Assembly: GCA_013396915.1 (NCBI GenBank)
Contig: VWZL01002016.1
Coordinates: forward strand, 1,217,327 to 1,281,326
DNA from: Stercorarius parasiticus
Taxonomy: Eukaryota; Chordata; Aves; Charadriiformes; Stercorariidae
Length of the DNA: 64,000 bases
Reading direction: 5' to 3'
Positions 27,301 to 38,600 of the stretch are shown piece by piece. Position 1 is the first letter of the stretch. The number at the start of each line of letters is the position of its first letter. The position numbers and the translations under genes are program-made. The notes under the pieces are model-generated. The model was not told where the DNA came from and made no database searches. It was given only the letters and a program-made list of their open reading frames with translations.

Positions 27301-30300
27301 GGGCTTGAGCCGTGTGGGCTGGCACAGGATAGGCATTGTGCTTCCTGGTACCTCATTTTTTTCCTCAACTCCTTTCTGTACCACAGACACATAATTTTAC
27401 TCTTAAAGCTGCACTATCATAAGATTTGGAATAGGTTAGCCAAATATTTTTAGCCCCTTTTTTCTTAAATTTTGTGGTCATTTATTAATTAATTCTTTGC
27501 CCTGGTATTTCCTTGTAACTATGCTAAGGCAGTTGATATGCCCTGCTCAGGTTCAGTATTCAACTCATCATTCAGTGAGAATCTGAGACAGACCTAAGCA
27601 GCAATGATTTGTATTGATTTGGCTTCTGAACTTTTACAATGTAGATATTGAATTTTTAGACAGTTTTGCATTAAAAATAACCTCATGAAAATAACAGCAT
27701 ATGGATTATTTTGTCCTTAAAGCCTTTTTCCTAACATCTCTCTCCTTTGTACCCCACTGTCAGCTCCTGTACTTTCTCCACTTTCCAGAAACCCATCCTC
27801 ATCCCTCTGTCTCTATCCATTTACTTTTAATTCTGTCACCTGTTCACATGTGATTATCTGTGAGTTGGCATTTGCAGAGTACTGAGTAAGACAAATGCAC
27901 GTACACAGGCAACCAGATGCTTTTGATTATTGCTATTTACGAAGGAGACCAGAGCGGTGTATGTCACACTTTTGGAAACCTCTTTCTGTATACTGAATTC
28001 TGTGTATTTCTCCATCATAACGTCTTTCTACTTTGTTTAAGGATGAGCAGCTGTATTTTCAGACCTTGCCATTCCTCAATCAACACAATGTGCGAGGTGT
28101 GCCTGGAAAGGGCAAATTCCCCTATAGGGAATCTGTGGCCACCTTGCTGTATTTTTATTGTTGCGGACCCAAAGGTTTGAATCCCTATCAGTGCCTGGTG
28201 CTTTGTGACAATTTTGCTCTGCAACAACTACTTTCTCTCTGTGGGATTTATGCTTCTTTTTTCATTCTTTAACACAAAAAATCTTCACAGCAGACTGTGA
28301 GATCTTCCAGAGAAACAAAGCAAAGCAAAACAAAGCAAAACAACAAACTACAGAGCAATACCAATACCAAAGTCTGCTTTCAACATGGAGTTAAGCTGTC
28401 ACTTCTTCATTTCAAAATGCATATGATGTACAAATGCAAATGTCAGAACCGCCTGTAGCATAAACCACAATAGGAAACAGTATGTTTGCTACACCTGAAC
28501 ACAAAGATCAGCCAGAGCAAGAGGAAAACAGATATTACTTTTTTTCTTAATAAGAAGGGCTTCCAAGTCAGTCACGTTGAAACAAAAGAGAGAGAAGCGA
28601 CTTGCTTGCACACATACAGGCACATAATTTTTATGTTGGGTTGTGTAATGTAAAATAGATTCTTAATTTAAAAGAGAGGGCTTAGACAAAGAGCACTCCA
28701 AAAGAAACCACTTTATTATGATCTCTGATCAATAAATGATATTTATAACATTAGAAAAGGTCTCTCTGTGTTTGCAAATGAACAATATGCCATGACATGT
28801 ATACAATCTTTTCTACCCATCATGTGAAATAATGGTTATTTGCAAGCAGGATAGTTCCTAATTTATTTTTCTAATAATCTAGTCACTGAGTAGCTATAAT
28901 ACTTATCGATTGTGATTCTTCCAGATCGATAGCATATTGTCAAAACAATCCTTCAGTTGTTCCATAAAACAAAATAAAAATTGACAAAGTAGTATCGGCT
29001 GTACGGGAACAACACCAAATGCTTCTTAACATGCAGTCATTATGTAATGCTACCAATAAAGACTGGGGTGTAGCCCACCTAATTTTGGTCATCCAAAGGA
29101 CAGATTTCAGTCTATCATTTAAGCTCCCTTCTTAGCCAGCCGGCCTACAGAGGGTTATGGAAAGGCTTCCAAGGCAGATGAAATGAATAACCTTCTGAAG
29201 ACGCCGATCTGTCTTCAATGACTAGAGAAGTCTTAAGTGTTTGGATGGTTCCTAGCAGGCCATAGTAACCCAGAGAGCCCCAAAAGGCCCTGACAGAACT
29301 ATTAACCTGTGTACGACTATGTATTTTGGGGAGAAAGTTGGAAAGACTTATTAGGGAGCCAAAAAAAATTGCTTGCAGACAAGTTTCTGTAGCAGGACGA
29401 TCATCTCTTTCTCAGGTTTCTCTCTCCTTCCACTGATGCACTCTAAATATTCTCAGGAAGAAACATGTATTGGCTTAAAAAAAACAGTAAAATTGTTAGA
29501 GAAAGAGTCCAACCCAATTTTCTCCCCATACACCTAGGTTGGCTTTCAATCTCGAACATACAAAAATCTTGAACCCATCTTTCAGAATTCTGAGATTAAG
29601 TTTAAAAACATTAGGACCCTTTAAAAATAAGAATTGTTTCCATTTATTGATTTCTGAACCTTTTTGGGTACAGGGATGTCACATCTCCAAGTGTTTCTTA
29701 ACAAATTTGAGGCGTGTAATTAAAAAATTTTAAATTAATATTTTTGAGATCCTTCATTAGGATATTCATATAATAGAAGCGTATCTGCATGGTGAATATT
29801 GACTCCAGAAACAGGAATTCAAGCAAAACACCAAACATTACAGAGGTAACTGCTAAACCAACAACATTTTGCAGTTTTTAGGAATTTGAGCCACCCTACA
29901 CTGATAGCTGGAAGAGGCTGAAGCTGTTGCTACGAAGCAGCACAGTTTGCTTGTTTCAGTGGGTTCTGGGTGCTGAACTCCCTTACGCTCACCCAGGGAA
30001 TCTTGCCATTCACTGCCCTGGGTTTTTGGCCAGGACTGTGACAGAAAAAACAGTCCACCCAGACTAACGTCCTAAACTTCTCTCATCTTCTTATGCAGGC
30101 TACACAGAGAACAAGTTTAAAAAGAATATACCTTCCTCAACATTGAATTAACAACAGAAACATATTTTAATCAATAATAATATTTCATTCTGAGAAAGAC
30201 AACAGTGTCTGTTTGTGATTCAGGAAAACCTTGTGTGCTGTCAGGAAAATATTCCAAGCAAGCAGGTTAGCAATGGGGTTTCTTGCACTATCTAAAATTT

Positions 30301-30981
30301 TCATTTTCTTAAGACACAGAATAATTGTACACTTTTATTCTCTGAGGTTTTGTGAGCAATAGCAAATAAAGCAAACTCAAATGTTTTCTGTCACCTAGAC
30401 AGGTGCTGCTGCAAGCTAACAAAAGAAATACCAAAAAAACCCATACAGAGAATAAACGCAAGCCTTGCTCACTAAATAGTCATTTGACATCCCTTTTCAC
30501 AGAGTTTGCCCCTTGGGCAAGGGTCTCTGTGATAAAGATAAGCTCACATTGTAAATGCTTACTTTATAGCCAACTACAGTGAACTGTGCTAAAGGCAATA
30601 TTTGTAGTTAACATTACTGTGCAAATTTCTTGCCATTTTTGAGATAGCTAGAAAGACTACACTGCTGGTGTTTCTATCAGAGTAATACTTCTGTCCAATG
30701 TTCTGCCCATATTTTTCAAAGCTACTAGAAGTGGAAAAAATTGTTACTAATACCATAGGGAGAATAAAAAGGCAAAAACTGAAAAAAGAATGCAAAGCTA
30801 AAAATATTCTTTCCACTTTTCTAGAAAAATTATAACTGTTAGAGAGACCTGTGTTTTAATAGGTTGTATGTTTTATAATTAAATACATGTATAATGCATA
30901 CTGTCAAGATGTTACATAACTTGATGTAAAAATAATTCTGATCTATATATATATAGCCCGTTTACATCTTAGATCCATGTT
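24301..30981. other. Gene-free stretch
   Basis: No gene is supportable. The stretch includes a T run near 25714-25728, a CAAAG/CAAAA-rich low-complexity run at about 28315-28350, and two ATCGAT hexamers 20 bases apart at 28905-28910 and 28925-28930. A short ATAT run lies just left of the LTR at about 30946-30957. The frames around 28.0 kb overlap on both strands and resemble nothing known to me. Confidence 0.55.
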
Positions 30982-31199
30982 TGTACCGGGTTTATCTGGG
31001 ATGGAGTTAATTTTCTTCGTATTTTGCTTATTTTGCTTTGCTTGAGAGCTCAGCTTTTCCTTTACCTATTAAATTGTCTTTATCCCAACCCACAAGTTTT
31101 CTCACTTGTACTCTTCCAGTTCTCTCCCCCATCCCCCTGGGGGAAAGTGAGGAGGTAGCTGGGTAGGGGTGAGCTGCCCACCAGGGTTAAACCACAGCA
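30982..31199 (+). mobile_element. Solo LTR of an avian endogenous retrovirus, internally deleted
   Basis: The left end tgtaccgggtttatctggga with tggagttaattttcttc, and the right part with a ttacctattaaattgtcttt block, tctctcccccatccccc and ggttaaaccaca, are the two ends of an LTR very common in bird genomes. The ATTAAA at 31068-31073 fits its polyadenylation signal, which sets the plus orientation. LTRs of this kind are usually several hundred bases longer. Here the jump from ttttcttc (31018) to a ttgctttgcttg-like stretch (31030s) shows that most of the middle, including the promoter part, is lost. No internal retroviral gene lies next to it, so it is a solo LTR made by recombination and then shortened. 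No clear target-site duplication is visible. Confidence 0.85.
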
Positions 31200-32467
31200 T
31201 TACTTGTTTTAGGGTCAGCTAAATTGCGGTATAATGCCTTAAATTCATTCTGGCTTTGTATATGACTTAAAATGTAAATTTATACATAGGAAGTGAAGTT
31301 CATTACCAGATTCAGCCTGTCTCCTGTTTTCTGACTTTAGAATGCGTGAATGTGCATGAAGATAGAACAACATTAATTTGTATTGTCATTTACACAAACC
31401 AAGGATGTTCTTACAACTGATCTTACTGAAATTGTCCAATAAAAAATCGTAAGTCACAGGCATGTTCAATCTTTATGATAACTACAGATAGAAAATATGA
31501 AGTAACCCTCACTTTGTAGCTGGGACAGTCCAACTGGTAAAGAAAAAAAAAAAAGTCCAACTTTTCTTTCTGCAGAGCACTGACAGCTTTTCTGTGCCAT
31601 GTTACTATTACTGATATGTGAAGAGGATCTTGTTTGAGTGATAGTAGGTCAAGGTTCAGTAAAATTCTTGACCACTACCCTCCTTCTACCTTTGTAAATT
31701 GGATTTTAAGTTTCTGTTTAGCTTCTCTTGAGACATTTTTCTTCAAGAAATGCTTACACCAATATGGTCAAAATTGCAAGGGTGGAATGTAAAGCCTACT
31801 ACCAAATGTGTGCTGTCCACATTTTCAGAGATGCTCACATATTTATACTCATTTGTGAGCACAAACTGTTTAGGCATCTCATAATGCAATTTTGACTTAT
31901 GAACACACAGCTTGCTTTCAGAAGTATGCTTGCATGTGTAATTAAAAGATATGGGGTAATGCTTACAGCTCCTGCCAAGGCATTCAGCAGAGAGCACCCT
32001 GGAGAAGGAGATGAAAGCAACCAGAGCAGGAGCCAGACAAATTGGAATACGGGGCAGCAACAGCAGGAGCCAGGAACAGATAAAAGGTTAATGCAATATT
32101 CGTGAGAGCAAGACAGGGACTGAAAACCAGGCAGGGCTTAAAACAGGTCCTGAGATTCACATGAAACAAACTGGTAAGTGTGAATTACCAAAATGCAGTT
32201 CTATCTTGGGACTTGTGGCAACTTCACAAATCATGTTTGCTTTTCTCTCATGGTTTATGATATCATTGGAAACCCTTGATGGAAATATAACCTTATAAGC
32301 AAGATACCCGCTATTTATTCTCTACCTTGTGTATATAACCAACAAATGTTTGTTTACAGCAAGGATGACTTACATCTAGTCACATTTGAACTCAAGGACC
32401 TCCAGAGATGAAATGAGTAACAATAATCTACTGTGTGCCAAGCCCATCAGAATACTTCATCACAGTG

Positions 32468-32509
32468 ATGGAGGGTGGGAGGAGGGAGGGAGGGAGGGAA
32501 GGAGGGAGT
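32468..32509. repeat. Purine-rich GGGA microsatellite
   Basis: A run of ggga/ggag units (gggagggagggagggaagg in its core) lies between a tggagggtggg start and an agggagtg end. It is all purine on the plus strand except two T in its left part, and it has G-quartet potential because several GGG runs are spaced by single A. Confidence 0.9.
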
Positions 32510-33762
32510 GCATTTCTGTTTGTGCGTGTATGCAAGGAAAGGAAGGTGGTCAGATGCAGGGTCGGGTTAGGCATGTTGGAAGCAATGCAAATCCATTTTC
32601 AAAGACTTGCAGTCACACAACTCCTTAAAACCAGCGGGAGATGTTTGGCTAAATTCCATGCAATGCTGAAATTTGAGGGGAAAGTCTTTAGCCATTAACT
32701 GCGATATAATTTAGTTTGAAAGATTAACAAGAGAGGGAAAATAGCATTTGGGGGACAAGACATTTGCATAGCCCACTTCTTCTGCAGGTGTCTAATTGGT
32801 AGTGATACAGGTTTCATTAGAATACGCAGCAGGTTGTGCAGCTATCTAAAATGCCACTGAAGATAAATGCATTTGGTTATCAGCAAATGTAACTGCTTGC
32901 ACTGGGAACCAACACTGGAATATACATCCTTCCTTTCATCCAGCTCTCTGGAAGAATTGGAACACGCAAAGAATTATTAAGACCTTGTACATTGGAAAGA
33001 AAGTAGTTTAAAAGCCACACATATGGAAATCTAAAATTGGGGTGGATAAAAACAATCTACCACCTTTACTAGTGCTGTGTTTACTGTAGTTCTTGCAGGA
33101 GCAAAGGAGGCAGGTGGTGCAACAGAATTCACACTCTGAAGCTAATGGGCTTCTGTACTTTCAAGACACAGTGTGAGGAGGTAAAGAGGGTTTATACTAA
33201 ATCCTGTTGCAGGAAATTAATTCCTAGACATCCTGTTCTCTTGCAAGTGTGCAGTATTCTTGCACTGAAGATATTAAGGATTGCTGCCTGAGGAGAAAAT
33301 GGTCCTTGGCTGGGACTGGATAAGAATTACAAGGCACAAACCACAAGGTAATACTATTTTTGGACAGACTCCATCTCCAACTCTTTTTTAAAATTGAGTA
33401 TGATTGTAAATACATATCTGTAAAACAAATGGAAACAAATAGGAGAATACTGCAGTCTTAAACCCACAAATATCAGAGAAACTAGAGAAAAGCAACCAGC
33501 TAACCAAAGCCAAAGTGAAATATGGGAAAAACAGGAAAGCACGGAGTTGCAGAGTTAAGTTATCCTAAATAAAGTTAACTCTACCTACCACTAATATTTA
33601 TGTTACTTTACGTTCCTTAGCCTCTGGGGTTTTTTTTGGTCTTTAAATAGTGAACACTTTTGCATGGGACTATGTTTTTGTCCTGTGTTTGTACAGTACT
33701 TGGCAGAGAAAGTCTTGGTTGATGGCTTATACACCTAGGTAATGTGCTTACACAAAGAAGAG

Positions 33763-33807
33763 GTGTCATTAACAAAAAAGCATCTAGTGTCATCAATAAA
33801 AAAGCAC
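33763..33807. repeat. Imperfect 24-base tandem duplication
   Basis: The unit gtgtcattaacaaaaaagca at 33763 recurs as gtgtcatcaataaaaaagca at 33787, with two substitutions and a period of 24 bases. Confidence 0.75.
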
Positions 33808-36459
33808 TTGGATAACTTATTATTCATAAGAGCTGGATTCTTGGGTATTTTGGGGGAAACAGAAGAGGAGCTTATTCTTTTTTGTATTTTTATTCTTTTA
33901 ACAGCAAGAAACTTGAAAAATATCACAGATGCAAAAACCTCTCTCTGTTCTCTGCATTCTATATGTGATCACTGGTTGGCATTTCCAACAGTGAGAAGGT
34001 GATTTATTATAAGAAGCATAAAAGTTTACTTACACTTCCAGTAATTGAATATTTTCGGGGTTTTTTTTTTTTTGGTTAGGGTAGGTTTTTTTTCCCTCAG
34101 GAAATGCCCAGACATTTATAATGGAGAGACAAGCAGGCACCTCACTGACTGCGTCAAAGGATGCCTTAGCATGGAGATGGAGAACCTGACAGATCTATTG
34201 TGTCCACATCTGCCCTCAATAACCAGGGCTGCTCGTGTCTCTCCTGGGCTTCCTGGCTGCCAAGCAGTGAAAAACCACCAAAGGTAAATGTGCCATCCAC
34301 TTTGAGTTCCCACCAGTCCGAAGATTAAATGACAGTTTCCTAGTCGACTACTACTAACATTTCTGCAGGCTTTTCATACTTCATACTAACCACCTGCCTG
34401 CTGAGACCTGCCACCGATCCTACACAACATCATCTGTCTTTGAAAACTGTTATTTTCAATTACAGCTAGTGTTTCACGTAAACTGTGCGTGTGTCCCAAG
34501 TCCCATATCTTCTGTATTAATTAGCCAGTAAATAAATATTTAAAGCTCTGTACTTAAGCATGTATTAGAGGAACTTCTTTAGATTAGTTTTCTAAGGAGA
34601 AAAATAAAAAGCTTCCAGCATCCTACTGCCTGTCTGATATTTTTCTCTCTTTCTGTATAACCCCCTTTTTCCTTCTTCTATGTAATTTTTGAGCCTGCTG
34701 GCAGATTTTAACCAAATCTAAAAGAGACATCTAGATATTAAAACCGTACAAATTTCATGAGGAGAGGAAACAGGGAAGAGGAGAGACAACCTATTACTAT
34801 ATCCACCCAGGGCAAGCTTAAAATGTATCTACAGTTTTTTTTCTGCAGGCTGACTCGGTGGCTCTGTGGGCAGCAGGTGTACCTGGGCCAGGAAACCAGC
34901 AAAACCAGCATTTCTTGCCCAACCAGGTAGGTAGCAAACAGGGTGACAGGGTGCTAAGCATTGTATAGGTGCATTTGTTTGGGTTTTTTTTGGTAAACTG
35001 AGGTATCATCACATCATCACAGATGAGAAGTGAGGGTAGGGGTGATTTGGGGAAGAGGGTTATTCATGGAGGCCATCGAAGGGGAAAAAGAGAGTATTGT
35101 GAAAAAATAAGTTGGGTGGGCAGAGGGCAGCCACAGCAAATAATGACTGTAAAGGATGCAAAATCACAGGAAATCAGGTCTTACGAGTTACTCTGCACAT
35201 GCAACAACTTGTTTCGTATTTGGTTGTTTAGAGTCCATCCTTTTTGGGTTCTGCACTTTGCACATTTTTTTTTCCGATGTCTAACATTATGTTCTAAATA
35301 GTGGAACTACCCAACCCCCCTTTTTAACTATAAATATAAAACAAAAATTTCCCAGCTTCATGGAAGACTGAGTATATGAACATATTTTGCTTGTCCAAGC
35401 ACTGCAATAGAACATTAAAAAGTGAATATTTATTGCTTTTACTAACTATGGAGAACAACTTTTTTGATGAATACCGTCATTTTGCAAATTATCCCTGAGC
35501 AGGCTGTTAATTAAATCTTTGTATTTGTTTATTTGTAGTAGTTTGTATGCACAGTTTTTAACCTCCTGTAGAATTTATTCATAAGTGGTCAGTACGATTA
35601 TTTCCTATTTACTCTGTGCACTTTGATTAATCACCAAAATCAGATGGTATTATTTCTGCTCCAAGAAAGGATGACCTACACATTATGAACAGGAAAAATG
35701 CCTTGTTTGTTAATGAATTATACATGAATATCCACAGTTTTTGATGCCTCTTGTGATAAAGGCAAAAAAGAGGCTTTAATAAAGGGCCATGAAGCCCTCT
35801 ACTAGCTGTGCATACTCTATAAATCTATTCTTTCTACCATTCATGACTCATTCCCTTTCCTTGACTGTTCTGATGAATAAAGTCTTCCTTGTACAAATGT
35901 TTATGAATAAAACCACTGTGAGCGTGACTGAAATAAATCAGCAGATATACTCATAGAACACAGGCAAATATCTTTTTACTTTGTGCACCTCAAAGTCAAA
36001 TAGAGCGGGAGTTTAATTCTGGTGGCTATTTCAGACTAACTCAGGTTCCTAAAATTCGGAAGACAGAGCCATATACAGACCACAGAGAGAAAATCACAAT
36101 TTTTCACAGCCTAAGTTACACAGGAAGCCCAGACCTGCATCGTTCATAACACACATCTTATAGTGGTTATTTGAAAAATGTATGGTATGTATGATACTAA
36201 TTTTCACAGAACAACAGATATTTCTGTTCCTATTGTATGTATAGGGCAAGAGATAAACAAGAGCTTGAGGGCTATTTTTTCCCCCCAAATTTACCTATAT
36301 TAAATTCTGACAAATAACACTGGATGCAACAGAGTGTACACAAAGGAGTCGCTTTGAAAAAAACTATTAATTATACTTGTCATGAAATATATGCTCTATG
36401 AGACTCAAGAGCTATACTCCTTGGAAGAAGAGCAATAAATTAGAGTAAAAATGCTTTAA

Positions 36460-36480
36460 AATGCATAATTATAATGCATT
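36460..36480. repeat. Perfect 7-base inverted repeat with 7-base AT spacer
   Basis: AATGCAT at 36460-36466 and ATGCATT at 36474-36480 flank aattata. Each arm carries an ATGCAT core next to TAAT, which is reminiscent of paired POU/homeodomain half-sites. The function is an inference. Confidence 0.6.
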
Positions 36481-37279
36481 AAGCTGAAAAAACATGGGAT
36501 AGGAATATCCATGCTCTTCAAAATGTCAAGTTGAACACCTTGCTGTGAGCCAGACTGCTTAATGTATGGGTGGCTTTCAGTTCTGGAATTCTAATGCATA
36601 AAGGACAGCATGACAGGATGTTATAACTTTATAAAGATATCATGAAAACTGTAACATTTCATTAACATTAAATCATTTACTAACATTTCTGAAGAAATAC
36701 ATTTTTGAAGTCTGATACTTTTATCAAATGAACACAAGATAAAATGTCACATGCCCGAGACCACTGCTGTGCTCAATGTCTTAGTTAAGGATGCAAAGTC
36801 AAGGGTCTCTGCGCTCAAGAATATCAAAGCAAGCCTGTTTATTTTTTTATTAATAAAAATAAATTAACAAATCTTGCTAATCTGCAAAGTATTTTAAAAC
36901 CGAGTTTCTTTTGTTCTTTTTCTTGCTGCTCCCGAATTCATGATAAAATCTGGCAAAAAAAAACAAAACCTTTTTTGATCCAAATTCTTGCTTCAAATTA
37001 ATTTTTTTGTCAATAATGTTATTTAAAAATACAAAGTTTTATTCATGGTGGGCTGTGGGTAATTCTCCTTGCTGAGTCTGCTGTTGAAAGGTTTAATTGT
37101 GGTACTATTGCTTGTGATGAGTGATGCCTCACTTCATGAAAATCATCCCCAAAGACAGTAGAAGCAATTAGAATCAGACTTCCCAACCAACCATGTAAAA
37201 CACACTCAAACTTTGTGATCCCTGCTTCTAAATATAGCACTGATTGAAGGGTTAAGGAAACCCAGATAAGTCTGCTCTC

Positions 37280-37297
37280 TTTTTTTTTTTTTTTTTT
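37280..37297. repeat. Homopolymer T run (18 bases)
   Basis: Eighteen consecutive T follow a pyrimidine-rich tctgctctc. On the minus strand this would be a poly(A) run, but I see no retrocopy attached to it. Confidence 0.9.
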
Positions 37298-38319
37298 CCT
37301 CCTAAGGATAGTTTGATAAAAGTAATCAGTTTAATACAATGACCTTGCTTCCAAGACCTAGGTTACTGGAGATGATTTTGTTTGCATATGTAAATGTAAT
37401 TATTTTCTGTCTGAATGCAGATAGCTGCAGACCAGACCTCAGTATGCAGAATGAACAATGATTCAGGGGTTTAGGTAAGATTTCAAAACAAGCTGTATAT
37501 CCTAATTTGTCATACACATCTATAGAAAAATCTCCCTATAAATGTGCATGCAGCCAAGGCTTCTCGTGTGGAATTTGGTTGCACTAGCCAAGAGAATATA
37601 AGAGGAAGTAGGAGATGCTAAATGCCACCAGGATTTTGGAAAGTTGCAGTGTTGAGCTCCTTGGAGAAAAAGCTCATGATTACCAGAAATGTAGTTTTTA
37701 AAGTCAGAATGTAATGTTGCATTTTCTGTGGGACAGGGCAGAGAATTTCAGACAATTTCACCAAGTCCAAAGATACTGTCCAGTGATGTTTTGTACAGAA
37801 TTCAAAATAGTATACAATCTTGGTTAAACTACTTTGAACTAACTGGCTAAACTGAACTCCAGTTCTTTAAGGAAGGTTAATCACTACTTTTTTATAAATA
37901 AACACTTTCAATTTATCTACCTAGAATTTTCAATCATTAGCTTTTACTGCAACTTTGTTTTCTCCTAGATTAAAGAAATATCTGCTAGAAATTCTCTGCT
38001 CATTAACCAGATAGCTTTTATTTTCTGTGAACAAATTGAACAGATTGAGATTCCTATATCTCTTGCTATGTTTTATTAATCACACTTTTCCCACTCCTCT
38101 CTTGTTCATTATTCTTTTTAAATTGTTGACAGAAAAACTGCATTCAGGAGACTGAAAAACAGCAGTTTCCAAATGCAATATCCTATATCTATAGGTCATG
38201 TTTATCCTCAGAGCTACAGTGTCTAACAGAGACTTTCCCTAATCTCTTGCGCCTCCAAATTCTTTCCAGTGTCAACGCAATCCAAGATATTCTCTCATCT
38301 CACAGGAATAACCTACATC

Positions 38320-38600
38320 TTTTTTCCTAGATGCATGACCTTGGATTTGGTATTGTTTGCATTTTTCAGACGAGCCTGATTCACCAAGCAATCCAGATTA
38401 ATCCATAAAGCTGACTTGACCCTGTCGTTATTTATCAGTTGAGCTAGCCAAAACCAATTTTTTCAGTTGCTGGGAATTTTATTTGTTTGCTTATAATTTA
38501 GTTTCAGTCCTAATCAGATCCCAACTCGTGTCCAAATTAGACATGGAACTGGCAAGTCTGCTCCAGGGCACTGACCCAAAAATGACCCCTTACGGCTTCT
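38320..38600 (-). mobile_element. Old CR1-type LINE fossil
   Basis: The words tagatgcatgaccttggatt, tgtttgcatt, ccaagcaatccagatt and gtcgttatttatca occur in the order found on the antisense strand of an old CR1 lineage common in reptile and bird genomes. This region encodes the reverse transcriptase just after the FADD box. The coding direction is therefore minus. Divergence is high and indels have destroyed any frame. Similarity becomes vague right of about 38450. The identification rests on remembered family patterns and is less certain than for the young CR1 copies. Confidence 0.55.

Larger units (their letters stand above)
31200..38319. other. Gene-free stretch with simple repeats and a palindromic homeodomain-like site
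   Basis: No gene is supportable. The stretch contains a GGGA-type microsatellite (32468-32509), an imperfect 24-base tandem duplication (33763-33807), T runs near 34061-34073 and 37280-37297, and an inverted repeat at 36460-36480. The AT-rich part 35400-36700 has many TAAT and ATGCAT-type words and reads like possible conserved non-coding DNA, but conservation cannot be tested here. Confidence 0.5.

Noticed and set aside
32468..32509. GGGA microsatellite as a regulatory G-quadruplex
   Set aside because: G runs are present, but a plain purine microsatellite explains them; nothing ties the site to a promoter.
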